DNA of 64,000 bases, taken from the NCBI GenBank assembly GCA_963792485.1, contig CAWBWL010000013.1, forward strand, positions 310,001-374,000. The letters are read 5' to 3'. A program made the position numbers and the translations under genes. Of the stretch, positions 18,003 to 26,045 are shown in pieces; within the stretch, counting starts at the first letter, position 1; each line of letters opens with the position of its first letter. The notes below the pieces were generated by a model that did not search any database, was not told where the DNA came from, and was given only the letters and a program-made list of their open reading frames with translations. Source of the DNA: JANOYJ01 sp963792485. GTDB lineage: Bacteria > Pseudomonadota > Alphaproteobacteria > Rhizobiales > Rhizobiaceae.

Positions 18003-18285
18003 TATCCTCTCCTCTGAACCCGTTCCCGACCTATGCCATATGTGAAAAGGGTTTAGAAAGGGTTTGGGCTGGCTTGGGCGTTGGTGCGCAGATACTCTTG
18101 TGATGGTATGAGTGCGGCGGTTTCAACCTGACTGAGCTCGCGCATGCCGTTCAAGTTCAATGTGCCACAGCGCCATCGCATCCCCAGGGCCCAGTATCGT
18201 GTTCGTAATTGGAGCGGATACGACCGTGATCTGGTGCGCCGCGGTGATACAAGGGTTTGGCTGTCGCAGGCGGCCATTCCAGGCT
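18003..18285. other. Unassigned junction between flippase and T6SS array
   Basis: About 280 bases with no supported gene. Short minus-strand frames continue out of the truncated adaptor (18286-18333) but show no recognisable domain. The stretch marks where similarity to the adaptor gene stops, so it is the distal boundary of the array. It contains the promoter region of the flippase gene. Confidence 0.5.
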
Positions 18286-18333
18286 GGCGCGCAGCAGGTG
18301 CTCGCGAAGCATAGTGGGATCAGCCAAGTCCAC
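18286..18333 (-). pseudogene. DUF4123 adaptor remnant (unit 4)
   Basis: A GTG start and about 16 codons reading MDLADPTMLREHLLRA, the same as the beginning of the adaptors in units 1 and 2. Similarity then stops abruptly. The upstream DNA is also shared, including a C-run at 18333-18339 that is one base longer than in unit 2. This is the truncated last piece of a fourth tip-adaptor block, without effector or immunity gene. Confidence 0.7.
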
Positions 18334-18419
18334 CCCCCCGTATCGATCAACTGGTCACCTCCCATGCCGCTCATCATGGCCGCACAAACGCCGTTCCGCT
18401 CGCCGCCATCCGCTTCAAA

Positions 18420-18915
18420 CAGATCGCTGGCGGAGACGGCGTCTTGCCGGGGATGAGCACCGGCACGTAGAGGATCGGCCCCTACCCGACAGTCAGCTGC
18501 GCCGCGCCGCCTTTGACGATGGTGGTCTGCGGTGCCTCGATCGTCACAATCCCGGCGCTGTCCATCTGGATGCGGGTCTTGCCGACGGTGACGACGAACT
18601 TCTTGCCCGCCGTGATCTCGAATGTCTCACCGACATCAATCGTGTTGGTCTTGCCGACCACCGTCTCCAGCTTTTCGCCGACCTCGACGCGCTTGGCCTT
18701 GCCGACCTTGGTGCTCGATGTCTCGCCAATGGTCAGCGCATAGGCATTGCCGACATTGGTGGCGAAGGTCTGGCCGACATTTGTAACTTTGGAAACGCCG
18801 ATCTGTTCGGCTCGCGCCACGCCGACCAATGGGATTTGAACGACTGCACGACGGTGTTCATGACGCCGGGCAGCGAGAACAGGCCGCCGGTGTCCTCGCC
18901 AATGCCCGTGCCGAC
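18420..18915 (-). pseudogene. Orphan VgrG C-terminal tip (unit 4), frameshifted
   Basis: Encodes only the end of VgrG, with no start of its own in the spike region. It begins near GTGIGEDTGGLFSLPGVM, changes frame around SFKS, and then runs RAEQIGVSKVTNVGQTF through the repeated TxVG(K/E) tip. The segment keeps the beta-helix pattern (KTNTIDVGETFEITAGKK) to AAQLTVG, where a further change of frame cuts the tail. It is the fourth copy of the tip in the window and leads into the adaptor remnant. Probably not translated as a functional protein; its value may be as recombination homology. Confidence 0.75.
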
Positions 18916-18968
18916 AGAAATCGGTGCACAATTCAGTGAACCCCAAACCAAATTCGTTTTTATGGAGA

Positions 18969-19581
18969 CTACTTCTCTACTTCTTCCTCTCCGGCAACAA
19001 ATTCTTCGAACTCGTCCCTCTCGAAAAACCTGTACTCCTCCGCATCAAACAAAGCTTCTTCCGTCCGCCCGTCTGTGACGGCAACAAGGCGCTGCTTGTC
19101 GCGATCCAGCGTGAGAATGACTTTCAGGTCGTCGAAATACACATAAGCGGTCTCCACATATATTTCTTCCGACATGGCGTGAAGAGCGCGTAAAGTCGCA
19201 AAAACGTTGCTGGCTGTCAGTTCGATATCTTTGAACATAATGCGGTCGCGACAATCGAGGCTGGTGATCTTGGAAACGGTACCGTCAAAATACGTGACGC
19301 TTGAAATGTAGCTCAGCGGGCCGCCTCCGTTCCAATCGTCGAGTTCCCCCTTCATTGTAGCCGTCGATCAATTGCCCCTTGAAAATTTCCGCCAAGTGTT
19401 CTGTGAGCCCTTCCAGACCAGACGCATCGATGACGGCATCCAGCTCTTTCGATGAGGTGCTTTGCCGATCAAAACGATACTGCCCTTTCGGTTCTCCAAG
19501 CAGCTCTAGGACTTCGCTGCGGCTCATACCGAAGCGGATCGGATCGAGGCCTTCACCCAACTTGAAAACATGGTCTGCCAT
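18969..19581 (-). pseudogene. T6SS immunity protein (unit 3), frameshifted
   Basis: Two overlapping frames together make one protein. The first starts at ATG 19581 and has LDPIRFGMSRSEVLELLGEP, the N-terminal motif shared with the other two immunity genes. The second, ending at 18969, carries YFDGTVSKITSLDCRD and YVYFDDLKVILTLD, which aligns in layout with the C-terminal half of the unit 2 protein. The frames join if the run of five C (five G on the coding strand) at 19346-19350 has one base too many. It starts five bases after the unit 3 effector stop. Very acidic C-terminus. Immunity role is inferred from position. Confidence 0.65.
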
Positions 19582-19585
19582 AGCT

Positions 19586-20231
19586 TCACTTTCTGCGCCT
19601 GCCACCCTTCTTCTTTTCGGGATGGGTATCATATTTGTCAGGGAACGCCGCTACACAGGCAGCATATGCCGCCGCCTCTTTCAACGCCTCGTCATATTTG
19701 TCCCCGTGTTTCATCTTTATTTCTGCCACATCGAGTGCAAAAGCACCAAGCATTCCATACTTCTCGAAAGCGTATGCTTGAGCGTTCGAATACGCTTTGT
19801 TGCCGCCATAACTAAATGTGCCCTTGTGGTCCTTCGCGTCCATTTGAATGGCTGGCCACTTATCGTAAGTACGCGGTGGCGGGCCAGGATGGATAGTTGG
19901 ACTTGGCCGGAATATGGTGACTATCCTTGCCGTCATCTTTTGGTTTTGTCATTTCCTCATGTGATCCGCCGCGGTATTTTCCCTTGCCTGTGCCGCGATT
20001 GAGAAGCGCGCATGGGTCACTCATTTTTCGCAAGACATCAGCAGCGCTGCACTTGGGACAGGTCTTGCGGACGTGATCAAGAAGCTTCTTTTCCGCGAGT
20101 TCCCGCGCCTTTTTCATGATCTCTTGGACTACGGCGTCACGAGCTTTGTCTACAACGTATTCGATCCCTTCCTTGATCGCGTAGCTAATGATCGCCCTGA
20201 CTGCGATAGCGGCGAGAACAGGCAAAATCAT
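19586..20231 (-). pseudogene. T6SS effector, HH-P/H family (unit 3), frameshifted
   Basis: The N-terminal frame starts at ATG 20231, overlapping the adaptor stop as ATGA. It has a hydrophobic helix (MILPVLAAIAVRAIISYAI), a Cys pair CPKCSAAD, RGGSHEE and the motif DSHHIPAKSNYP. The C-terminal frame continues with WPAIQMDAKDHKGTFSYGG and HGDKYDEALKEAAAYAACV. The two are joined by one indel near 19880-19900. The order HH-x-P-A ... Q-M-D-x-x-D-H resembles the metal-binding core of HNH/EndoVII-type toxin nucleases; nuclease activity is an inference. It sits between an adaptor and an immunity gene. Confidence 0.7.
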
Positions 20232-21367
20232 GGAACCAACGCCCGAATGTCTGCACTGCTCATGGCAGTGATTTGATCGTAGACTTCATCCACTACGTAG
20301 TCCGCAGGACGTGGATCACGGCGAATTCCGTTGAGAAACCTTGTGTCTTTCGCGAGCTCTCCTCCTGACATGAGAGATAACAGCGTAAACAGTCCAATCG
20401 ACCTCTCGCTCTGAACACCCACAGATGCGCCGGAAACGTGTGCCTCTCTAACAATCGCAAGGAGTTTATCGTCTGAAAGTCTCTGGGTGTATTGCGGCGC
20501 TGTGCTCCGCAAAAAATCCACTATTCGTCTTTCACTTGCGTTCTTGCTGGCAACTTCAATGCCGCGGACGGTAGTGGCAGACAGCTTCAACGGCCCCCGC
20601 TCCGCGACGGGCGACTCGGCAGGTTTTACTGCCTGGGCAACGGGTGGTTCCAGACGCCATTCATCAGTTGGCGCAAAGCACACTGTGCCTGCCGGGCCGA
20701 GGAAACGCGCGAACTCTGCCACGTTCATACACGGCAAAACCTGGGCGAGCACGTTTGGGTCAGCGTGACGAAATACCACCATTTTATGTGTGTCAGATTG
20801 CGAAGATAAAGTCGTTTGCTCCGCTGCGGCCATGGATTCAGAAACCTCCTCGATATCGTCGATCTCGGATTTCGGAAAAAGCACCATGTTGATGGTTCGC
20901 AAATGCCTCCACAACACAGGCTCGGACAGGTTGGCTTCACCCACCCAAAATACCGCTGCAGGCAAGTCTCCGGTCATCTGAATAACCTTTGTGAGCTGAG
21001 CAACCGGGTCAGCCGTCTTGCCTTCATCATAATATGCGGCGTCTCCCAGGCTGGCTGCATCTGTTTCCGACAAGGCTGCCTCGGTGTCCGCCTTGATGGC
21101 AGGCGTAATGTCACTAATGGAAGGCATACCGCCCCATACATTAGCCACTGGATCGGGCAGGTGGTAGGGGTCGATCAGCCATGGCCCTGCTTTGACCAGT
21201 TCGATATCTTGAACGTTGCGATACAATGATCGGTGCGCAAGACCGGCCCTTGCGAGAACGTCCGGCAAGTCATCAAACTGCGCGCCGTCCATCACGGCGT
21301 AAATCCGGCGCGCCGGATCGGAGGCGATCTGAGACGCCGCGCCGAGCAGAGCCTGTTGAGTCGCCAT
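20228..21367 (-). CDS. DUF4123 adaptor/chaperone (unit 3)
   Basis: 379 residues, open frame. The N-terminal domain has RRIYAVMDGAQFDDLPDVLA and NMVLFPKSEIDDIEE, matching the DUF4123 adaptors that load T6SS effectors onto VgrG. A middle block HKMVVFRHADPNVLAQVLPC is shared with the other adaptors. The helical C-terminal part (FLRSTAPQYTQRLSDDKLL) differs in sequence from units 1 and 2 and would be the effector-binding side. Starts eight bases after the tip fragment and overlaps the effector start by four bases. Confidence 0.85.
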   Translation of the reverse strand: MATQQALLGAASQIASDPARRIYAVMDGAQFDDLPDVLARAGLAHRSLYRNVQDIELVKAGPWLIDPYHLPDPVANVWGGMPSISDITPAIKADTEAALSETDAASLGDAAYYDEGKTADPVAQLTKVIQMTGDLPAAVFWVGEANLSEPVLWRHLRTINMVLFPKSEIDDIEEVSESMAAAEQTTLSSQSDTHKMVVFRHADPNVLAQVLPCMNVAEFARFLGPAGTVCFAPTDEWRLEPPVAQAVKPAESPVAERGPLKLSATTVRGIEVASKNASERRIVDFLRSTAPQYTQRLSDDKLLAIVREAHVSGASVGVQSERSIGLFTLLSLMSGGELAKDTRFLNGIRRDPRPADYVVDEVYDQITAMSSADIRALVP

Positions 21368-21374
21368 CGTTACC

Positions 21375-21895
21375 TCACATCCGCACGAACGGCGTCGATC
21401 CCGCCGCCATGCGCTTCAAACATATCGCTGGCGGCGAGGGCGTCTTGCCGGAAATCAGCACCGGCACATACAGGATCGGCCCCGGCCCGACGGTCAGCTG
21501 CGCCGCGCCGCCTTTGACGATGGTGGTCAGCGGCGCTTCGGGATGGTGATGATGCCGGCGCTGTCCATCTGGATGCGGGTCTTGCCGACGGTGATGACGA
21601 ACTTCTTGCCTGCGGTGATTTCGAATGTCTCGCCGACATCGATTGTGTTGGTCTTGCCGACGACTGTCTCAAGCTTTTCGCCGACCTCGACGCGCTTGGC
21701 CTTGCCGACCTTGGTGCTCGATGTCTCGCCGATCGTCAGCGCATAGGCTTTGCCGACATTGGTCGCGAATGTCTGGCCGACATTGGTCACCTTGCTGACG
21801 CCGATCTGCTCGGCGCGGGCAATGCCCACGCTCGTCGACTGGAACGATTGGACGACCGTGTTCATCACGCCCGGAAGCGAGAACATGCCATGTCA
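21375..21895 (-). pseudogene. Orphan VgrG C-terminal tip (unit 3), frameshifted
   Basis: Starts within the VgrG sequence at MFSLPGVMNTVVQSFQS and runs through RAEQIGVSKVTNVGQTF and the TxVG tip repeats. At about 21540 two extra bases relative to unit 2 shift the frame just after MDSAGIITI. The shared tail (GPILYVPVLI, then AGSTPFVRM) follows in another frame to a stop at 21375. The 5' boundary differs from those of units 2 and 4, so each copy retained a different length of vgrG 3' end. Confidence 0.8.
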
Positions 21896-21984
21896 GCCAT
21901 CGCAACCACATTCATCTTCTGGATCAATCAATAGTCCTGAAGCTAGCTGACAAGTCCACCTTTCAGGAACTTCCCAATATTGTT

Positions 21985-22461
21985 TTAAATCAAATCTCTT
22001 GTATAATTATCGTAATATCCTCGCTTGAAAAAGCCAATATTAGGATTCTCTTTGTAATTTTCAACAGAACTCATCATGACGCCAAAATCTAGAAAAATAA
22101 AACCTTCAAACGTCTTTACAATATTTTTCGATATATCAGTTAATTGCTCAACAATCAATTTTCTGTTTTCTTTGAATAAAAATATATTCATGAAAATAAG
22201 ATTCTTCTGCTCCTTACAAAAATCAATTAACACTAACTCCTTAAATTTGTAGGATAGCACGGGTTCATATTTTGGAACGTCTTCTCGAAATTCTGTTACA
22301 AATCCTTTATACTGATCCATCAAAAATGGCGAAAGTCCTTTAAATTTGGCATGATCTTTTGTTTGAACGACTGGGCCTAATATAGCCTCCACGTCCTTGG
22401 GGGACATCCCAAAGCGGATAGGTCCAACTCCGGCGTACGGTTCGACTGTCCATGTGTTCAT
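21985..22461 (-). CDS. T6SS immunity protein (unit 2)
   Basis: 158 residues, open. GVGPIRFGMSPKDVEAILGP near the N-terminus is the motif common to all three immunity proteins here. The rest is mixed alpha/beta with FKELVLIDFCKEQKNLIFMN and FEGFIFLDFGVMMSS. No signal peptide, so a cytoplasmic target is likely. The DNA is strikingly AT-rich compared with its neighbours, a sign of recent acquisition. It follows the unit 2 effector by 15 bases. Immunity function is inferred from position. Confidence 0.75.
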   Translation of the reverse strand: MNTWTVEPYAGVGPIRFGMSPKDVEAILGPVVQTKDHAKFKGLSPFLMDQYKGFVTEFREDVPKYEPVLSYKFKELVLIDFCKEQKNLIFMNIFLFKENRKLIVEQLTDISKNIVKTFEGFIFLDFGVMMSSVENYKENPNIGFFKRGYYDNYTRDLI

Positions 22462-22476
22462 AAATGTACCCTCTGA

Positions 22477-23064
22477 TTAGACCTTGCCATATTTCTGCAA
22501 GCAAGCTGCATAGGCGGCCGCGTCCTCGAGTGCCTCTTTGTAACGACCGTCCGGAAAAGAATCCATGATCGTCGCTGCGTCCATGGCAAAGGCATCCAGA
22601 AACTTGCCTTGGGCTATGAGTTTTGCTTGTTCTGCCCTATAGCTTGCACCGCCACTGCCCCAACTGGCGGTACCTTTGTGATCGGGTATATCCATCTGCA
22701 TCGCCGGCCTTTGGCCATACCTAATGCTGCCCGATGGATATGCCCCGCTGGCTGGGGTGTGGTTTGCCTCTGCGCCTGAACGGCCCTTCACGCCGGAATG
22801 AGACCCTCCCTTAAATGCCCCTTTACCACCTTTTCGCAGAGACTGGCAGGGATTGACCAAGTCGTCCAATTTTTTGCACGACTTGCAGTTTGCGCGGCGC
22901 TTGATTTCCTGCGCCAGACGCTGTTCAGCTTTCTTCAATCCATTCTGTAAAATACGCCTTACTGCTGCTTGCGCCGCACGCCGGGCGGCAAATTGAACCC
23001 CTGCCTTTATTGCATACCCGACAGCTGCACGGGCCACGATTCCTACGAGGATGGGAAGGATCAT
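22477..23064 (-). CDS. T6SS effector, HH-P/H family (unit 2, intact)
   Basis: 195 residues, the only unbroken effector of the array. A hydrophobic N-terminal helix (MILPILVGIVARAAVGYAIK) and a basic coiled stretch lead to CKSCKKLDDL. Then come FKGGSHSG, ANHTPASGAYPSG, RPAMQMDIPDHKGTASWGSG and YKEALEDAAAYAACLQ. The first histidine of the HH pair is Asn here (NH), unlike units 1 and 3, which may change activity. The adaptor stop and effector start overlap as ATGA, indicating translational coupling. Probable nuclease-like toxin by motif; not a family I can name with certainty. Confidence 0.75.
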   Translation of the reverse strand: MILPILVGIVARAAVGYAIKAGVQFAARRAAQAAVRRILQNGLKKAEQRLAQEIKRRANCKSCKKLDDLVNPCQSLRKGGKGAFKGGSHSGVKGRSGAEANHTPASGAYPSGSIRYGQRPAMQMDIPDHKGTASWGSGGASYRAEQAKLIAQGKFLDAFAMDAATIMDSFPDGRYKEALEDAAAYAACLQKYGKV

Positions 23065-24146
23065 GACACCCACCCATCCCAAGTTTCATCATCAGCCTCC
23101 GCAAGCTCTTCGACTAGTTCCTGCACCAAATCATCGGGCGAGCGCTCGGAACTGGCAAAATGATTGCGGAGTTCAGGGCTGGCAAGCAAAGACTGCCCAG
23201 TGATCAGAAGCAGAAGCGCCCAAAGTCCGTGTGCGTATTCACTCCCAAATCCGATCTCATCGCCTGACTTTTCGGCATTGACTATCAGCTGTTGCAGTTC
23301 GAAGTCGCTGAGCTTCTCCGTGTATTCCGGAGCGGATTCCTTTAGATATTCGGCAATATTGCGGCGCGAGGCGGCGAGGCGGCTCTCGTTCATCCGCTCC
23401 ATCACACTCTCATCCAGCCGCAATGGCCCCGGCGCGGCGGGTGGTAGATTGTCAGGCCTCGTTGCAGCAAGGAAGCCGGCCTCTGCCACCCATTTCGGGT
23501 CAGGCGCGAATGAGATCGCTGTTGCCGGGCCGAGCAGGCGCGCAAACTGGGCGCCGTTCAGCGCGGGCAGAACTTGAGCCATCACATTGGCGTCGCCATG
23601 GCGAAACAGCACAAACTCATGGGTCTCACCCGCCGCTTCGCTCCCGGACTCCTCCGGTTCCGCACTGGCGGGTGGGAAAACACTCGCAGCTCCCGCATTG
23701 GGCGCGGCTGAAAGTCCGTACCTGGAGCCGTCTTGCCTCGGAACGATGACCTCGGTCTCTGCTGTACTGGCAGCCGCTCCATCCGCCTCATCCGCATCCG
23801 TCCCCTTTGGAATCAGCGCCATGTTGATGGTGCGCAGATGCCGGTAAATGGCGTCAGGTCCAGCCGGGCATTCCCAGAATACAGTCGCGGGCCGCGAAGC
23901 GGTCAATTCCAACACCGCATCAATCGCCCCAGCCGCTCCAGAAGGCTCGCCAAGACTGACGAGTTGCAATGCTGCCCGCTCGCGCTCGCTCTCCCCACGG
24001 TCAAGGTAAAGCGGCCTGAAGGACAGGCCGCGCGCGGCGAGTTCAGCGGGAAGATCATCAAACTGAGCACCGTCCATCACGGCGTAGAGATGCGCCTTGG
24101 CGCGCAGCAAGTGCTCGCGAAGCATAGTGGGATCAGCCAAGTCCAC
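23061..24146 (-). CDS. DUF4123 adaptor/chaperone (unit 2)
   Basis: 361 residues from a GTG start (MDLADPTMLREHLL). The DUF4123 signature is AHLYAVMDGAQFDDLPAELA, then FRPLYLDRGESERERAALQL and IYRHLRTINMALIPKG. The middle has HEFVLFRHGDANVMAQVLPA. The helical C-terminus (YLKESAPEYTEKLSDFELQQ, then GLWALLLLITGQSLL) is specific to this unit. The first ~120 codons are nearly identical at DNA level to unit 1, while the remainder diverges. It likely ties the unit 2 effector to the VgrG tip. Confidence 0.88.
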   Translation of the reverse strand: MDLADPTMLREHLLRAKAHLYAVMDGAQFDDLPAELAARGLSFRPLYLDRGESERERAALQLVSLGEPSGAAGAIDAVLELTASRPATVFWECPAGPDAIYRHLRTINMALIPKGTDADEADGAAASTAETEVIVPRQDGSRYGLSAAPNAGAASVFPPASAEPEESGSEAAGETHEFVLFRHGDANVMAQVLPALNGAQFARLLGPATAISFAPDPKWVAEAGFLAATRPDNLPPAAPGPLRLDESVMERMNESRLAASRRNIAEYLKESAPEYTEKLSDFELQQLIVNAEKSGDEIGFGSEYAHGLWALLLLITGQSLLASPELRNHFASSERSPDDLVQELVEELAEADDETWDGWVS

Positions 24147-24811
24147 CCCCCGTATCGATCAACTGCTCACCTCCATGCCGCTCATCATGTCCGCACAAAC
24201 GGCGTCGATCCCGCCGCCATGCGCTTCAAACATATCGCGGGCGGCGAGGGCGTCTTGCCGGGGATGAGCACCGGCACATAGAGGATCGGCCCGGGGCCGA
24301 CGGTCAGCTGCGCCGCGCCGCCCTTGACGATGGTCGTCAGCGGCGCTTCGATGGTGACGATCCCGGCGCTGTCCATCTGGATGCGGGTCTTGCCGACGGT
24401 GATGACGAACTTCTTGCCTGCGGTGATTTCGAATGTCTCGCCAACATCAATCGTGTTGGTCTTGCCGACCACTGTCTCCAGCTTTTCGCCGACCTCGACG
24501 CGCTTGGCCTTGCCGACCTTGGTGCTCGATGTCTCGCCGATGGTCAGCGCATAGGCCTTGCCGACATTGGTCGCGAAGGTCTGGCCGACATTCGTGACCT
24601 TGCTGACGCCGATCTGCTCGGCGCGGGCGATGCCGATGCTGTCGGATTTGAACGACTGCACCACCGTGTTCATGACGCCGGGCAGGGCGAACATGCCGCC
24701 CGCGTCCTCGCCCATGCCCGTGCCGGAGCCGGCAAGATCGGTGCCTGCATCCTTGCGCGGATTGGGGCCGGAGATCACGCCCTCGCGCGATTTCAGCCCG
24801 CCGCCGGACAG
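23786..24811. repeat. Direct repeat copy B (VgrG tip plus adaptor 5' end)
   Basis: This 1.03-kb segment is repeated at 26774-27806. In the adaptor part I count only two substitutions and a few single-base indels across about 400 bases. The repeat runs from FLSGGG in the VgrG tip into codon ~120 of the adaptor. Shorter, more diverged copies of its tip part lie at 21375-21895 and 18420-18915. Confidence 0.85.
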
Positions 24812-24841
24812 AAAGTTAAGCAAAGGCACCGCTTTAGGCAA
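24185..24841 (-). CDS. Orphan VgrG C-terminal tip (unit 2)
   Basis: 218 residues open, from ATG 24841. After a nine-residue unrelated start it enters VgrG at FLSGGGLKSREGVISGPNPR, continues MFALPGVMNTVVQSFKSDS and RAEQIGVSKVTNVGQTF, then the tip repeats and the tail PGPILYVPVLIPGKTPSPPA ending AGSTPFVRT. It has no base domain of the spike, so it cannot form a VgrG alone. It could donate its sequence to the full gene by recombination, or be expressed as a separate tip. It shows what the undamaged tip reading frame should look like. Confidence 0.65.
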   Translation of the reverse strand: MPKAVPLLNFLSGGGLKSREGVISGPNPRKDAGTDLAGSGTGMGEDAGGMFALPGVMNTVVQSFKSDSIGIARAEQIGVSKVTNVGQTFATNVGKAYALTIGETSSTKVGKAKRVEVGEKLETVVGKTNTIDVGETFEITAGKKFVITVGKTRIQMDSAGIVTIEAPLTTIVKGGAAQLTVGPGPILYVPVLIPGKTPSPPAICLKRMAAGSTPFVRT

Positions 24842-24906
24842 CCAATCAATGCGGCACTGTCGAGCGATTACAGTTCAAATATGGTCGGTGCAGATTTCCG
24901 AAAACC

Positions 24907-25418
24907 CTACTTCTCGATAACCTTCATTTCACCGCTTTCGACGCCGCGTTTCACGATATCGTCAAACTGGCCTTCTGAAAACACGTTGATGGAGGGAACG
25001 TACTCCCACTCCTCATCAGCACTCATGGCTATGCCAAGGTCTAAAAATATGTAATCCTCCCCATCCTCGACGTATTTTGAGGACATTTTTGTCAGCTTGC
25101 CAATACACTCCAGTTTGCTGTGATCGAACAAGGAATAACCTTTAATTTCAACGCCTTTAATATATTCGTAGATTTCAATTGATACGACTTTTCCCTTCCG
25201 ATATTGAATTGATGGCTGCGTGGTATCAGGCCCACTGCCTATCCCTAAATTCGATGAGATCGTCCTTGTATTTCTCTTGAAGTTCTTTCGAGGCGCTTTC
25301 TGGGATAGGGTTGGCTTGTATATCCTCTGGTGGGCCAAACAGTTTCGCCACCTCGGCTTGGGACATGCCAAATTTTATTCTCCCGACTGAATTCGTAAGG
25401 GGTGATTTTCCAGTTCAT
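24907..25418 (-). pseudogene. T6SS immunity protein (unit 1), frameshifted
   Basis: Starts at ATG 25418, overlapping the effector stop as ATGA. The first frame gives MNWKITPYEFS; an indel near 25385 moves to GRIKFGMSQAEVAKLFGPPE, the motif shared with the other immunity genes. A second indel near 25230-25250 moves to DTTQPSIQYRKGKVVSIEIY and the C-terminal YIFLDLGIAMSADEEW. The pieces align in order with the intact unit 2 protein. Function is inferred from position. Confidence 0.65.
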
Positions 25419-26045
25419 TTTTTTCCCTTTTGAGCGGCATCAGCTGCTTCCAGACATGCCGCATAGGCGACCGCTTCCGTAATGGCCGCATCATATTTGT
25501 CTCCATACTTTGACTTTATGTCAAAGATGTCCATCGCCATAGCCCCCATTACTCCAGCGCTGCCAAGTGCGCCTTTTTGCTCCGCGCGATAGTCCTTTGC
25601 AGAGTCGTACCTTCCCCAACTTGCAGTTCCTGTTTTTACGTGGTCGGCGTAATCCATTTGTATGGATGGACCGTCAGGAATTGGGTAGCCTATACCCTTG
25701 GCTGGAATGTGATGTCTTTCAATCTTCCCGCGATCAGCGCCTAAACTGCTGTACGCTCCACCTCGATAGACACCTGGTATTGTCGTTTTATTTCCACCAA
25801 AAAGCTTTTTGCAAAGGTCGCGAGTTGGCTTGCAACTCTTGCATTTTCTTTTGTAGCTCTTCGAGTGCGTCATCAAACTTCTTTTTTCCTTCATTTAGCG
25901 CCTTCTGCAGCATGCGCTTGACTTGGCTTTTCATGACTTGATTTGCAGCCGCGCGCGCTGCCATCTTTGTCGCGACATGCTTGACTGCAAGGCGCCCCAA
26001 CGCCGCAGCGGCAACTCCAAGCACCGCAAGCAGAGGAAACGGCAT
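25415..26045 (-). pseudogene. T6SS effector, HH-P/H family (unit 1), one frameshift
   Basis: The N-terminal frame begins at ATG 26045, overlapping the adaptor stop as TAATG. It has a hydrophobic helix (MPFPLLAVLGVAAAALGRLA) and a lysine-rich coiled segment. The frame breaks at an A-run (T-run at 25844-25847 on the plus strand). With one base fewer, the sequence continues into CKSCKPTRDLCKKLFGG, as in unit 2. The C-terminal frame holds RGGAYSS, ERHHIPAKGIGYP, SIQMDYADHVKTGTASWG and YGDKYDAAITEAVAYAACLE. Same family as the other two effectors. A nuclease-like toxin is inferred from the HH-P ... DH spacing. Confidence 0.7.

Noticed and set aside
18420..24841. Three more complete vgrG genes
   Set aside because: Only the C-terminal tip is present in each copy; the gp27-like base and OB domain are missing.
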